Shown piece after piece: positions 7,563-17,766 of a stretch of DNA of 55,756 bases. The DNA is from Fusobacterium perfoetens. GTDB taxonomy: Bacteria > Fusobacteriota > Fusobacteriia > Fusobacteriales > Fusobacteriaceae. Under the pieces are notes generated by a model. It had not been told where the DNA came from and ran no database searches. It was given only the letters and a program-made list of their open reading frames with translations. The DNA is taken from contig NZ_JADYUD010000012.1 in NCBI RefSeq assembly GCF_021531595.1, positions 1-55,756 on the forward strand, in the 5' to 3' direction. Numbering within the stretch: position 1 is the first letter of the stretch; every line of letters starts with the position of its first letter. The translations under genes and the position numbers were made by a program.

Positions 7563-10196
7563 TTAATTGTTTAATTGATTCAAAATCTTTTTTAGTTCAG
7601 AAGAATTAGCTATTTCTCCACCAATATATGAATCAGCTTCTTTTAAATATTCATGAGCTTTTTCTTTTTCATCAATAAGTGCATAACACCAAGCAAGTTC
7701 TAATTCTGTCCAACCTCTAAATTCACCTTTTTCTTTAGAAACTTTTAAAATATCTATAGCTTTTTGAATTTCTCCCAATTTTCTGTAACAAGAACCAAGA
7801 TGATAAGAAATCCATTCATTGTCAGGATTTATAAATTTAGCTTTTTCAAAATATTTAACAGCTTCTTTATTTTTTCCAAGTTTTGATAAAGCAAATCCAA
7901 TCTGTCCATTAATCCATTCATCGTCTCTTCCAAGTTCTATAGCTTTTTGAAAATATTCTAAGGCTTCTTGATATTTTTCAGGTTCTCCACTTAAATTCCA
8001 ACCAATTTCAGAATATAGCCAAATATCATTTCTTCCTAGCTTTTCAGCTTCATAAAGATATTTTAAAGCTTCTTCAGAGTTATTCATTCTTCCATAAAGA
8101 TAAGCTATTTGAGAATTAACAGAGTCAGTATTACCTATTTCTGTTACAACAAAAGATTTAAGCTTTGCAATGGCTTCTTCTGTTCTTCCCATATTTTCAA
8201 GACATTCAGCTATTTCAGAGACTATCCATTCATCATTTCTGCCTAGCTCTTCAGCTTTTTGATAATATTCTAATGCTTTATCATATTTTTTAAGTTTTTT
8301 CAAAGAGAAAGCCATTTCAGAATAAACCCATTCATCATTTTTTCCTAATTCTACAGCTTTTTCAAAATATAATAATGCTTCATCATATCTTTCTAATCTA
8401 TTTAAACAGAAACCTGTTTCAGTGTTAATCCACTCATCATCTCTTCCAAGTTTTTTAGATTTTTCTAAATAAGGAAGTGCTTCATTGTATTTTCCTAAAT
8501 GGTCAAGCCAATATCCAAGTTCTCCATTTAAAGGGATATCATCTTTTCCTAATTCTAAAGCTTTTTCATAATATTCAAGTCCTTCCTTAACTTTATCTAA
8601 TCTTACAAGAGAATATCCAAGTTCAAAGTAAATCCATTCATCATCTCTTCCAAGTCCTTTGGCTTTTTCTAGGTAAGGAAGAGCTTTATCATATTTGTTA
8701 AGATGATTATATGCCCAACCAATTTCAGAATTAATCCAAATATCATCTCTGCCTAAATTTTTAGTTTTTTCTAAATATTCAAGTCCTTTTTTACAATCAT
8801 TTTTTATATTATCATATATCCAAGCTAACTCACAAAGAATATAAATATCTTCAGAATCTATTTCTAATCCTTTTTGATAATTTTCTAAAGCTTCATCATA
8901 TTTTTCTAATTCTTTATACAAATCTCCAAGTCTTGCATATACCCAAGAATCATTTCTTCCAAGTTCTACGGATTTTTCATATTTTTCAATAGCTTCTTTA
9001 TATTTTTCTAATCCACCAAGACAATATCCTAGCTCAGAGTTAACCCAAATATCATCTCTACCTAAAGAAATAATATTTTGTAAATATTCGTAGGCTTTTT
9101 CATACTCTCTTAAGAAATCATATGCCCAAGCAAGTTCTGATTCAGTAGCTATAATATCATTAGTATCTTTTGCTAAATCTCTAGCTTTTTGGAAATATTC
9201 CAAAGCTTCATCATTTTTCTCTTCGTCAAGCTTTCTATTTCCCAAGTCAGAATAAACCCATCTTAAAAGAGTATCTCCGTCAGGTTCGTTAGGATTTAAT
9301 TCAAGACATTTTTCAAAATATTTTTTAGCTTCTTCTAAATATTCTGGATTTTCTTTGGCTTTTTCAGAATAGTAATAAGAATATCCTACACGGAAATTCC
9401 AAATAGAATCATTTTCTCCATCATCTTTTAAAGAAAGTAAAACTTTAAGTCCCTCTTCACATTGATTGTTGTTATTATATGCTCTTGCAAGTTTTCCAAG
9501 AATATCATAGTTTAAATCCTCTTTAGGTAAAGAAGTAATTATATTAATAATATCTTGATTTTTATCTTGCTTATGAAGAATATCTAATTCTTTTTCTAAA
9601 TCACTTTTGTTGGCAAAAGATTGATATAACTCTTCATCATCAATATTTATCAATCTTTCTTTTGAGTTTTTATCTGCTTCTTCATCTATGTAGTGAGAAT
9701 TTGCATAAGCATATCCTCTGTCATTTTCTATATCATCTTTTAAAGTTAAAAATTCATAATCATTTGGTACAAGTTCAAGTCCTTTATCTATTGCATTAAA
9801 AGCTTCATCTAAAAGATTATATTTGTAACAAAGTCTACCAAGTTGTAGCCAACCCCAAGGATATGAAGGATCTACTTTTGTTCCAAGTCTACTATATTCT
9901 AAAGCTTCATCAAATCTTCTAAGATAAACTAAAGCACAAGAATATCTATAGCACCAAATCCCATTTTTTATTCCCTCATTTTTTACTTTAGCAAGTGTTT
10001 TTTCTGATAACTCATAATATTCGTAGGAATCCATATTGTTGTAAACATAAGCTCTCCAAAGTGCCACTTGTAAATCATTATTCATTTCTTCGTCAGTATA
10101 ATTATTTTCTTTTTGTATTTCTTCTAGACTTCTTAAAATATCATCTAAGTATGCTTCTTCAAATATTTTATTCCATTTTTCTGTAATTATAGCCAT
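7563..10196 (-). CDS. Large TPR-repeat protein with periodic G-R-D-D-x-W motif
   Basis: 877 residues, almost entirely tetratricopeptide helices. No signal peptide and no membrane segment, so cytoplasmic. From about residue 380 onward each 34-38-residue unit ends in a near-constant block of the form LGRDDEWIxxELG; ten variants can be counted (for example LGRDDIWVNSELGY, LGRNDEWIVSEIAE, LGKDDIPLNGELGY). The invariant Trp and acidic pair suggest a uniform solenoid surface for a peptide or protein partner. The ribosome site is AAAGGAGG. It is the second-to-last gene of the putative immunity array. No enzymatic domain is visible. Confidence 0.8.
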   Translation of the reverse strand: MAIITEKWNKIFEEAYLDDILRSLEEIQKENNYTDEEMNNDLQVALWRAYVYNNMDSYEYYELSEKTLAKVKNEGIKNGIWCYRYSCALVYLRRFDEALEYSRLGTKVDPSYPWGWLQLGRLCYKYNLLDEAFNAIDKGLELVPNDYEFLTLKDDIENDRGYAYANSHYIDEEADKNSKERLINIDDEELYQSFANKSDLEKELDILHKQDKNQDIINIITSLPKEDLNYDILGKLARAYNNNNQCEEGLKVLLSLKDDGENDSIWNFRVGYSYYYSEKAKENPEYLEEAKKYFEKCLELNPNEPDGDTLLRWVYSDLGNRKLDEEKNDEALEYFQKARDLAKDTNDIIATESELAWAYDFLREYEKAYEYLQNIISLGRDDIWVNSELGYCLGGLEKYKEAIEKYEKSVELGRNDSWVYARLGDLYKELEKYDEALENYQKGLEIDSEDIYILCELAWIYDNIKNDCKKGLEYLEKTKNLGRDDIWINSEIGWAYNHLNKYDKALPYLEKAKGLGRDDEWIYFELGYSLVRLDKVKEGLEYYEKALELGKDDIPLNGELGYWLDHLGKYNEALPYLEKSKKLGRDDEWINTETGFCLNRLERYDEALLYFEKAVELGKNDEWVYSEMAFSLKKLKKYDKALEYYQKAEELGRNDEWIVSEIAECLENMGRTEEAIAKLKSFVVTEIGNTDSVNSQIAYLYGRMNNSEEALKYLYEAEKLGRNDIWLYSEIGWNLSGEPEKYQEALEYFQKAIELGRDDEWINGQIGFALSKLGKNKEAVKYFEKAKFINPDNEWISYHLGSCYRKLGEIQKAIDILKVSKEKGEFRGWTELELAWCYALIDEKEKAHEYLKEADSYIGGEIANSSELKKILNQLNN

Positions 10197-10293
10197 AGTT
10201 CCTCCTTTAGATTGCTAAAGTTATGTTTGTATAATTTTTCTATTAGACGAAATTTTTTTATAATTTGCTGTTTAAATATAAAATATTTAAATT

Positions 10294-10791
10294 TTAACTT
10301 TCCCAAGTAATATCCACTATTTCTCCATTTTTATCAGTAACTATAACTAAAATTTCATCACTTATCTCATCATCAAGGATATAATCCCAAATAGCATAAT
10401 ATTCCTCACCATTTATATTTTCATATTCAGGATAAATTCCTATTCTGTTAAGTTTTAGTGCCGAAAGAATTTGTCTGTCTATAGGTAAATTTTTATCACA
10501 ATTATCTAATGTTCCATTTTCTTCAATACTTTCCATTAATTCTTCAGAGTGAAAATCAATCCATTCTTTAGTTACACCATCATTTTCAAAATCTTTTATA
10601 ATCTCTTTATCAATTTTTTCTTTGAATGTTTCCAATTTAGAAATATATTCTTCATATTCTTTTACCCAATTATTTTCTCCAAGAACTGCGTCACTGTTTA
10701 TATCAAGCTGTATTTCTCTGTTTTGAAGTTCTATTGTTGTTTCAAGATAATCACTATTAAAATCTACATTTTTAAAATATTTTATTTCCAT
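10294..10791 (-). CDS. DUF2004-like protein
   Basis: 165 acidic residues, cytoplasmic. The ending, ISDEILVIVTDKNGEIVDITWES, and the opening F-x-x-V-D-F with alternating strands resemble DUF2004 proteins, which are often found beside other immunity-type families. AAAGGAGG precedes ATG 10791. It lies between the KptA and TPR genes. The family name is tentative; function unknown. Confidence 0.45.
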   Translation of the reverse strand: MEIKYFKNVDFNSDYLETTIELQNREIQLDINSDAVLGENNWVKEYEEYISKLETFKEKIDKEIIKDFENDGVTKEWIDFHSEELMESIEENGTLDNCDKNLPIDRQILSALKLNRIGIYPEYENINGEEYYAIWDYILDDEISDEILVIVTDKNGEIVDITWES

Positions 10792-10803
10792 AATTCCTCC
10801 TTT

Positions 10804-11361
10804 TTATCTAATAACTTTATTCCATAAAATATATCTGCTTGGAATATCATCACATAACCAAACTTTATTTTCTGACAGATAGAATTTATGTCCTATGCTT
10901 TTAAGTTCTTCTATATCTATTGGAAGAATAATTACTTCTCCGTGTCTTTGTCCAACATTTCTAGCAGTTTCAATGTCCATTGATAGATGAACATATTGTC
11001 TATTCATTTTTAAAATTCCTTTTTCTTTTATACTTTCTAAAAATCTAGTGGTTGTTCCGTGATATAGGATTTTTGGTGGTGTCATCTCTTTAAGGTTTAG
11101 TTCTACTTCTATAGAATGTCCTTGACTAGCTCTGATTTTAGTTTTATCTTCATTGAAACTATATCTTTTTTTATTATTTTCTCTGACTATTCTTTCTAAA
11201 ATCTCCATATCAATATATCTTTCAGAAAGTTTTACTTTTTCTATCAGTTCTTTTACATCAGCCCAGCCATTTTTATCTAAAGTTATCCCTATTGTTTCAG
11301 GTTTGTGTCTAAGGACAAGACTTAAAAATTTTCCTAGTTTTACATCATCTATTTTTTTCAT
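10804..11361 (-). CDS. kptA: RNA 2'-phosphotransferase, Tpt1/KptA family
   Basis: 185 residues, full family length. The known reaction is NAD-dependent removal of an internal RNA 2'-phosphate, giving ADP-ribose 1'',2''-cyclic phosphate. Motifs are all present: LSLVLRHKPE with Arg18-His19, the GW of NGWADV, RASQGHS with Arg77, YHGTT at 100-104, VHLSMD, and GQRHG with Arg139, so the catalytic Arg-His-Arg-Arg set looks intact. Its start overlaps the upstream PH-like gene by 4 bases (ATGA), indicating translational coupling. Bacteria lack the tRNA splicing that makes its canonical substrate, so its job here is open; the fold is an ADP-ribosyltransferase fold. Confidence 0.88.
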   Translation of the reverse strand: MKKIDDVKLGKFLSLVLRHKPETIGITLDKNGWADVKELIEKVKLSERYIDMEILERIVRENNKKRYSFNEDKTKIRASQGHSIEVELNLKEMTPPKILYHGTTTRFLESIKEKGILKMNRQYVHLSMDIETARNVGQRHGEVIILPIDIEELKSIGHKFYLSENKVWLCDDIPSRYILWNKVIR

Positions 11362-11834
11362 AACTCCCTCTCCTTATAGTTTTCAATTTTTCTTTTCGGA
11401 AGTTTTGCCCCTATATTATTTAAAATCTCCCAAAAGTTTCTATAATCTTTTGAGGATATAATATAGTTTTTATTTTCCATAGTTATTTTTATTCTATAAT
11501 AATAAATCCAAAGTTTTGGTATAAACTCACTTTTTATAAAATCAATTTTTTGTATATCTTTTTTCTGTATTCTTATCTTTCTTCTCAAAATAGGATAAAA
11601 AAATATCAATTCATAATGGGTAATTTTAAGAGTTTTATAAAAAATAAAATCCCTTATAAATATAAATCCATAAAAAACTCCTAATAAAATTGTAAAAACA
11701 GTATAACTATTTTTTGAAAAGGAAACTCCTGTCTTTAGTCCAAAATAAACTATAAAGCAGGAAAATCCTATAAAAAAACTATCTACTATTTTAGATAAAA
11801 TATTTATTTTGCTTTTTATCTTATAGTTTTCCAT
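11358..11834 (-). CDS. Membrane protein with PH-like domain
   Basis: 158 residues. Two hydrophobic segments at about 14-33 and 42-62 are followed by a beta-rich C-terminal part (LKITHYELIFFYP... IRIQKKDIQKIDF... YRIKITMENKNYIISS) with the look of a bacterial PH-like (YdbT/bPH_2) domain. It ends overlapping kptA by four bases. AAGGAGAG precedes its start. Function unknown. Confidence 0.5.
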   Translation of the reverse strand: MENYKIKSKINILSKIVDSFFIGFSCFIVYFGLKTGVSFSKNSYTVFTILLGVFYGFIFIRDFIFYKTLKITHYELIFFYPILRRKIRIQKKDIQKIDFIKSEFIPKLWIYYYRIKITMENKNYIISSKDYRNFWEILNNIGAKLPKRKIENYKEREL

Positions 11835-12022
11835 AAAACTCTCCTTCTCTGCTTTAATACTGATTATTTCTATGTTGGTAGGTCTAATTATTTTTATAAT
11901 TTGGTTACTCTACATAAATCAGTAGAAAATCCTCGGGACAAGGATTGGACACCCTTGTCCTTTCCCTAAAACTTTTTTTACTTTCAGTATATAGCATAAA
12001 AATCTTTCTTCTATTTTATATT
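11835..12022 (-). other. Intergenic gap with a GC-richer hairpin
   Basis: A 188-base break in the tightly packed array. It contains a perfect 8-bp inverted repeat (11936-11943 and 11953-11960, GGACAAGG / CCTTGTCC) in a patch clearly richer in G and C than the surroundings. There is no T-tract directly after the stem on either strand. A 30-codon reading frame across it lacks a ribosome site. It could be an old insertion scar or a small RNA structure. Confidence 0.4.
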
Positions 12023-12340
12023 TTAAAAAAATATTAACCACTCTGAATGACTAAGTATTGCATATATAATTTTTCTTTTAGGCTCTTTATTTTTAAAAAC
12101 TTTAATAACTATATAGAGAATACTTAAAAAATTTATAAGAAGTAAAATTCTAAAAAGTATTAAATCATAAAAACCTAAAAATCCTATAAAAATTTCAGGT
12201 ATTATAACAAAAACATCATAAAGTTTATTAATTATAAAAAGCTTTTTTAAATCTTTATACTTTCTTATAAAAAGAAAATATATAAAAGTATAAAAAAGAA
12301 CTGCAATTAAAAAGATAATATAAATTATTTCCATTTCCAT
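12023..12340 (-). CDS. Small membrane protein (about 3 spans)
   Basis: 105 residues, very hydrophobic, with spans near 5-24, 42-65 and 66-82 separated by short basic loops (RKYKDLKK, KNKEPKRK). Not recognised. It starts 4 bases after the stop of the polytopic protein gene upstream, with GAGG before ATG 12340, so the two are probably cotranslated and may work together in the membrane. Confidence 0.55.
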   Translation of the reverse strand: MEMEIIYIIFLIAVLFYTFIYFLFIRKYKDLKKLFIINKLYDVFVIIPEIFIGFLGFYDLILFRILLLINFLSILYIVIKVFKNKEPKRKIIYAILSHSEWLIFF

Positions 12341-12344
12341 TTTA

Positions 12345-13628
12345 TTATTCCTCTTCTTTTAAATAAAAATCTATTAAATAAAGTGATACTATAAAATTTA
12401 TAAAATATACAAATCCTGTAAAACCTCCATTTAGAATACTAATTATTAGAAAAATATCTTCTCCTACTAAAATTATTAAAACTTTTGGATTTAAAAATTT
12501 TTTAGTTTTTCTAAAACCATCTTTTAATGCTGCCATAAACTTTTTATCAACTAAAACTCCTAATACTTGGAAATTTATAATTAACCCTATAAAATTTATC
12601 ATTACAGCAAGTAAAATATGTAGAACTAAAGGATTAAGAATAAGAATATTCATATCAATAGTATAATTTATAAATATGGCAATTCCAAGGAATAACAAAC
12701 CTATAATATTAACAGCTAAAGTATTAAAAAATTTCTTAAAATTCATTGGCTTAGTCTGAACTTTTCCATTAATTTTAATCAGCATATTTAAAATTAAAAT
12801 TTCTACTATTACTACTAATAATAAGGCTATAATCCCACCTGCTATTATTAAAAATATTATATTTTCTCTCATCATACTGACAGCCATAATATATGTAGAA
12901 ATTATAATCCCTGCTCCAATAGTTAATCCTGCTATGCTTAATATGTATTTTGCATAAAATCCTAAAGATTTTTTTCTTAATCTATAAGTAACCTCATCTT
13001 TTTTATCTGAAATTAGAAAGTTTTTAAAAACCAATATTAAAAAGCATATAAAAGTTACTATAAAGAAAAGAAAAAATATATTTAAAAAATCATAGCAAAC
13101 ATCAGTATTTAGTCCATAATATATTAAAACAGAGATATACAGAGTAAAGATTATTCCATAAAATGGAACTAAAATCCTTGAAGATTTTTCTTTAAAATAT
13201 CTAAACATATCAACTACTGCTATTTTATATTTTAAATTTTTAACAACAGAATACAAAAATCCCATTACAAAAATAGATACTATAATATCAGTAGATACTG
13301 TTTTTAAATTAAAGAAAAGTATTTGATTATTACTTAAAAATTCCTCTCTATCTAAAATTTCTATCTGTTTGTAAAGTAGAAGAGCATTTAAAGAAAAAAT
13401 TCCCAAATAGATTAAAAAATTTATTAATATGTCTTTCCATTTTTTAGTTTTATATTCCTCTATAAAAAGTATTGTTAATATCAGTGGAACAAAAACAGTA
13501 AAAGTTTCTACTTTTATATCAAATCTATTTACTCCAAATACAACAAGCAGATTTAATAAAAATATTATAACTATTCTAAATGGTTTTTTATAAAGTTCTG
13601 ATACACTGATTTTAAATATTTCTGACAT
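12345..13628 (-). CDS. Polytopic membrane protein of unknown function
   Basis: 427 residues with about ten transmembrane segments, no signal peptide and a short acidic C-terminus (FYLKEEE). An N-terminal cytoplasmic stretch SEIFKISVSELYKKPFR precedes the first span, a layout seen in small-molecule or lipid membrane proteins, but no family motif is recognisable. AAAGGAG precedes ATG 13628. It sits between the ankyrin-SUKH gene and the 105-residue membrane protein. If the array is an immunity locus, it could protect the membrane, but that is only inference. Confidence 0.55.
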   Translation of the reverse strand: MSEIFKISVSELYKKPFRIVIIFLLNLLVVFGVNRFDIKVETFTVFVPLILTILFIEEYKTKKWKDILINFLIYLGIFSLNALLLYKQIEILDREEFLSNNQILFFNLKTVSTDIIVSIFVMGFLYSVVKNLKYKIAVVDMFRYFKEKSSRILVPFYGIIFTLYISVLIYYGLNTDVCYDFLNIFFLFFIVTFICFLILVFKNFLISDKKDEVTYRLRKKSLGFYAKYILSIAGLTIGAGIIISTYIMAVSMMRENIIFLIIAGGIIALLLVVIVEILILNMLIKINGKVQTKPMNFKKFFNTLAVNIIGLLFLGIAIFINYTIDMNILILNPLVLHILLAVMINFIGLIINFQVLGVLVDKKFMAALKDGFRKTKKFLNPKVLIILVGEDIFLIISILNGGFTGFVYFINFIVSLYLIDFYLKEEE

Positions 13629-13651
13629 AATATCAGCTCCTTTTAAAGCTC

Positions 13652-14725
13652 TTAATCTAAAAAGCTTCCAACAATCTCTTCACAGTTATTTATAAAATAG
13701 CTCCAATCTCCTATTTTAAAGATTTCTTCATGTTCTGCGTCAAAAATATATATGTTTTTTTCTTTAGGATACCATAAAAAATGAAACCAATAGTTTTCTA
13801 AATCTTTTACTAAAGAAAGATATTTTTTTCTTTTCCAAGTCATTTCAACTGTATCTTCCAATTTCCAAAATTCAATATATTTACTATCAATATTCTCTGA
13901 AAATTCTATTTTTAAATCTCCCTTATTAAAGAACTCTACCATATCTTTTGGCAGTTTATATTTTTTTATTATACTTTTTCTAGCTTCTTCATTGTGAAAA
14001 TCTACTGGCTCTAAACTTTTAATATAATCTATCATCTCTTGATTTTCATTTAAAACTGCTATTGTATATGGTCTTTCTCCAAACTTGTTTTTAATTGTTA
14101 TATCAGCTCCCTTTTCAACGAGCCATTTTACTAATTTAAGAGAATCTGTAGTAGCAGCTACTATTACAGGAGTTGAGTTATCAGTAAAAACTTGGTCATA
14201 TTCGTGATAATTTATATCAGCTCCATAGTCTAAAAACATTTGAGCTAATTTTTGATTTCTATCATAGACAGCTTTTCTTAAACAATTATTTCCATATTTT
14301 TTAACAGTTACTCCATATTTCTCAAAAACATCTATATTTTTAAAATTTTTTCCATAATAAATATCAGAGTAAATTCTTTCGTATTGTTTTTTAGTGAGAT
14401 TTTCTAATGCTCCGTGCTTTATAAATAATTCACACATCTCTGAAGATAAAAAACGAGCTGCACTTGAAATAGGAGTTCCCCAATCGTCTACATCAGCTTT
14501 CACATTTACTCCTTTTTCAATTAACCATAAGATAACTTCTTCTTTAATACATTGTATAGCTATCTCCAAAGGAGTTTCTGTTATAAATTCGCTTAAAGTA
14601 ATTTTTTTATTTATATCCCAGCCGTTTTTTAATTCTTTCTCTAAATTTTCTACATCACTGTTTAAGATATACTCTACAACTTGAGGTACTTTTTCAAAGT
14701 TTCCAAGATAACCAATTTTGTACAT
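13652..14725 (-). CDS. Ankyrin-repeat protein with C-terminal SUKH-like domain
   Basis: 357 residues. Residues about 15-240 hold ankyrin repeats, some degenerate (ETPLEIAIQCIKEEVILWLIEKG, TPVIVAATTDSLKLVKWLVEKGAD). From about 262 the sequence LPKDMVEFFNKGD ... WFHFLWYPKEKNIYIFDAEHEEI resembles the SUKH (SMI1/KNR4) fold used by many immunity proteins. AAGGAGGG precedes ATG 14725. The ankyrin and SUKH types are both named immunity families of polymorphic toxin systems, so a fusion of the two is a strong hint of an immunity role. The SUKH call is by pattern. Confidence 0.6.
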   Translation of the reverse strand: MYKIGYLGNFEKVPQVVEYILNSDVENLEKELKNGWDINKKITLSEFITETPLEIAIQCIKEEVILWLIEKGVNVKADVDDWGTPISSAARFLSSEMCELFIKHGALENLTKKQYERIYSDIYYGKNFKNIDVFEKYGVTVKKYGNNCLRKAVYDRNQKLAQMFLDYGADINYHEYDQVFTDNSTPVIVAATTDSLKLVKWLVEKGADITIKNKFGERPYTIAVLNENQEMIDYIKSLEPVDFHNEEARKSIIKKYKLPKDMVEFFNKGDLKIEFSENIDSKYIEFWKLEDTVEMTWKRKKYLSLVKDLENYWFHFLWYPKEKNIYIFDAEHEEIFKIGDWSYFINNCEEIVGSFLD

Positions 14726-14736
14726 AAGTTCCCTCC

Positions 14737-15231
14737 TTAGTTTTTATAGTTTATAGTTTTTAATAAACTTCCATCAGTTTTATAGAACTTCCATTCTCCA
14801 ACTTTTTTTCCTTCTTTATACATACCTTCTGAAGAAAGGCTTCCGTTCTCATTATAATATTTCCAAAGTCCTATTTCATCTCCTTGAAAAACTTCTCCCT
14901 CTACTTCTAACTGTCCATTTGGATAATATCCTCTATATTTTCCTTTTCTATCCTTTAAATTTTGTTCAAATTTTAAATTTCCATTTTTATAGAAAACTTT
15001 TATATTTTTCATATCTCCATTTTTAAAAGTTGCAATTTGAGATAAATTTCCATCTTCAAAAAACTCTTTAAATTCTCCATTAAGTTTTCCATTTTTAAAA
15101 TTTTCAATAGATTTTACTTGCCCATCTTTATATTTTTTAATAATCTGTCCAGTAAAATTATCTTCTATTTGATAAGCAAAAGAATAAAAACTTACAAGAC
15201 AGAATAGAACTGATAAAATTAACTTTTTCAT
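14737..15231 (-). CDS. YwqK-type MORN-repeat protein, exported
   Basis: 164 residues. A signal peptide (about 1-19, cut after SFYSFA) is followed by repeated MORN_2 units of the form Y-x-D-G-x-x-K-S-x-x-x-F-K-N-G-K-L-N-G, as in the YwqK antitoxin family. It would act in the periplasm or on the cell surface. YwqK-type proteins are described as antitoxins or immunity partners of secreted toxins. It lies 11 bases before the ankyrin-SUKH gene, after the CbrC-like gene. AGAGGT is its ribosome site. Confidence 0.7.
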   Translation of the reverse strand: MKKLILSVLFCLVSFYSFAYQIEDNFTGQIIKKYKDGQVKSIENFKNGKLNGEFKEFFEDGNLSQIATFKNGDMKNIKVFYKNGNLKFEQNLKDRKGKYRGYYPNGQLEVEGEVFQGDEIGLWKYYNENGSLSSEGMYKEGKKVGEWKFYKTDGSLLKTINYKN

Positions 15232-15242
15232 AAATTTTACCT

Positions 15243-16326
<1,084 letters not shown>

Positions 16327-16335
16327 AGTCCACCT

Positions 16336-16860
16336 CTAATCAAAGAAATTTTTTATCTCTTTTCTTTTATCCAAAATTTCAAAAAGTTCGTCCATATCTA
16401 AATCAAACATCTTGCTTTCATCATCTATCTTAGAAAAATAATAATTTACTTTTTCTTCTCCAAACTCTTTTTCTAATTCTTCCCACTCACTTTTTAGCAG
16501 AGGGACAAAAGCCAGAGTATCATTTCCTAAACTTTCCATAAATAATCTTATCTCATATTCAGGTTGGATAATTCTATTTAAAGTTTTGATAGTTGTATCT
16601 CTATCAGAACCCTTTTTATCAGGATAAGATATTTTATATTCTTTTCCTTTCCATTCTATAAATATATCAAATCCCATTTCATTATCAGCATCTTTATTTT
16701 TTCCAAAAAGTTCTCCTGATTGAATTACTCCCTCTATATAATTTATTATATCTTCATCATACTCTCTCCAATCTATCCAAACAAGTCTTTGGCTGTTTTC
16801 CCAAAAATTATCAAAACTTTCTCTATCTTCATTTTTTAAAAATTCTCTCATATACTCCAT
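16336..16860 (-). CDS. Unrecognised acidic cytoplasmic protein
   Basis: 174 residues from ATG 16860, preferred over an upstream TTG because GAGGTGG sits right before it. Notable segments are LVWIDWREYDEDIINYIEG, an RDTTIKTLN motif and GNDTLAFVPL. I do not recognise a family by name; the compact alpha/beta look, acidity and place in the array fit another single-domain immunity-type protein. No signal or membrane segment. Confidence 0.55.
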   Translation of the reverse strand: MEYMREFLKNEDRESFDNFWENSQRLVWIDWREYDEDIINYIEGVIQSGELFGKNKDADNEMGFDIFIEWKGKEYKISYPDKKGSDRDTTIKTLNRIIQPEYEIRLFMESLGNDTLAFVPLLKSEWEELEKEFGEEKVNYYFSKIDDESKMFDLDMDELFEILDKRKEIKNFFD

Positions 16861-16888
16861 AATCCACCTCAAAATTTTTCTAAATCAT

Positions 16889-17752
16889 TTAATAGCATTG
16901 AAGAATTAACCAGACATTATCAAAGTTTTTATTCTTTAAATCTTCTTTTCTGATATTAAAATATATTTTTCCGCTGTCTCCAAAGTATAATCCATAATCT
17001 CCAATTTCCAATTCACTTACCTGCATAAGTAAAATCCACTCTTTTGCATTTTCTTTTATAGATTTTTTAACTTCATCACTGCCATATTTTATAGGAGCAG
17101 AGCCGTAATAGATATTTTTTCCAGCCACTCCCTCACACTCTTCCCAATATTCTCCTTGGATAAGTTCAGGGTGTCCTAAAAGTTTTGTAGTGTCAGCTTT
17201 ATATCCCAATTCCTCTAAATCTTTTTCAAATTCTTTTTCTTTTCTATCCATTTCTTCATCACTATCATCAGGGTCATAATAATCTAAAAAATCAATAGGA
17301 TAGTCATTCATACTTTCAAAATTTATTTTAGATTCAGGAATTATACAATCTTTTTCCATATCTTCAGGAAAATCAGCAGAAACTAAATCTTCTATCTCTC
17401 CGTCATAATAGAAAACTTTTGCACTTCCTCTGTCTTGCGGAGAAAATCCCCAAGTCATAGTAAATAATTCATAGAAAAAATATAACATTCCTTTTTCAGG
17501 TAAAAGGCTTTCTTTATCATATTTATAGACTTCTTCACAATTAATCTGCATTAAAAATGAAAGTGGTCTGTTTTCAACTATTTTTTTATAATCTTCTCCT
17601 TCATAATAAAACCATTGAAAATCTTTTGGTAAATCAGGTTTCCCGCCAATCTTTGAAGTTCCTTTTGGCAGTTTTTCCTTATTTTCATCTTCAGAATAAT
17701 TTATTAAAATTGCATTTCTCTTTGAAATTTCAAGCATATTTTTATCTAGCAT
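16889..17752 (-). CDS. DUF1963 (YwqG-like) protein
   Basis: 287 residues from ATG 17752 (AAAGGAG upstream); the in-frame codon at 17788 lacks a ribosome site and would overlap the previous gene more. DUF1963 marks: SKIGGKPDLPKDFQWF near the start, PLSFLMQINCEEV, a GMLYFFY strand, then LGHPELIQGEYW and the ending LEIGDYGLYFGDSGKIYFNI. The family occurs widely in toxin-immunity neighbourhoods; the biochemical role is unknown. It follows the DUF4253 gene by 14 bases. Confidence 0.85.
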   Translation of the reverse strand: MLDKNMLEISKRNAILINYSEDENKEKLPKGTSKIGGKPDLPKDFQWFYYEGEDYKKIVENRPLSFLMQINCEEVYKYDKESLLPEKGMLYFFYELFTMTWGFSPQDRGSAKVFYYDGEIEDLVSADFPEDMEKDCIIPESKINFESMNDYPIDFLDYYDPDDSDEEMDRKEKEFEKDLEELGYKADTTKLLGHPELIQGEYWEECEGVAGKNIYYGSAPIKYGSDEVKKSIKENAKEWILLMQVSELEIGDYGLYFGDSGKIYFNIRKEDLKNKNFDNVWLILQCY

Positions 17753-17766
17753 ATTAAAACTCCTTT

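Noticed and set aside
11905-11997. A 30-codon frame on the minus strand across the GC-richer hairpin.
   Set aside because: No ribosome site, overlaps a palindrome, and no recognisable product; treated as chance.
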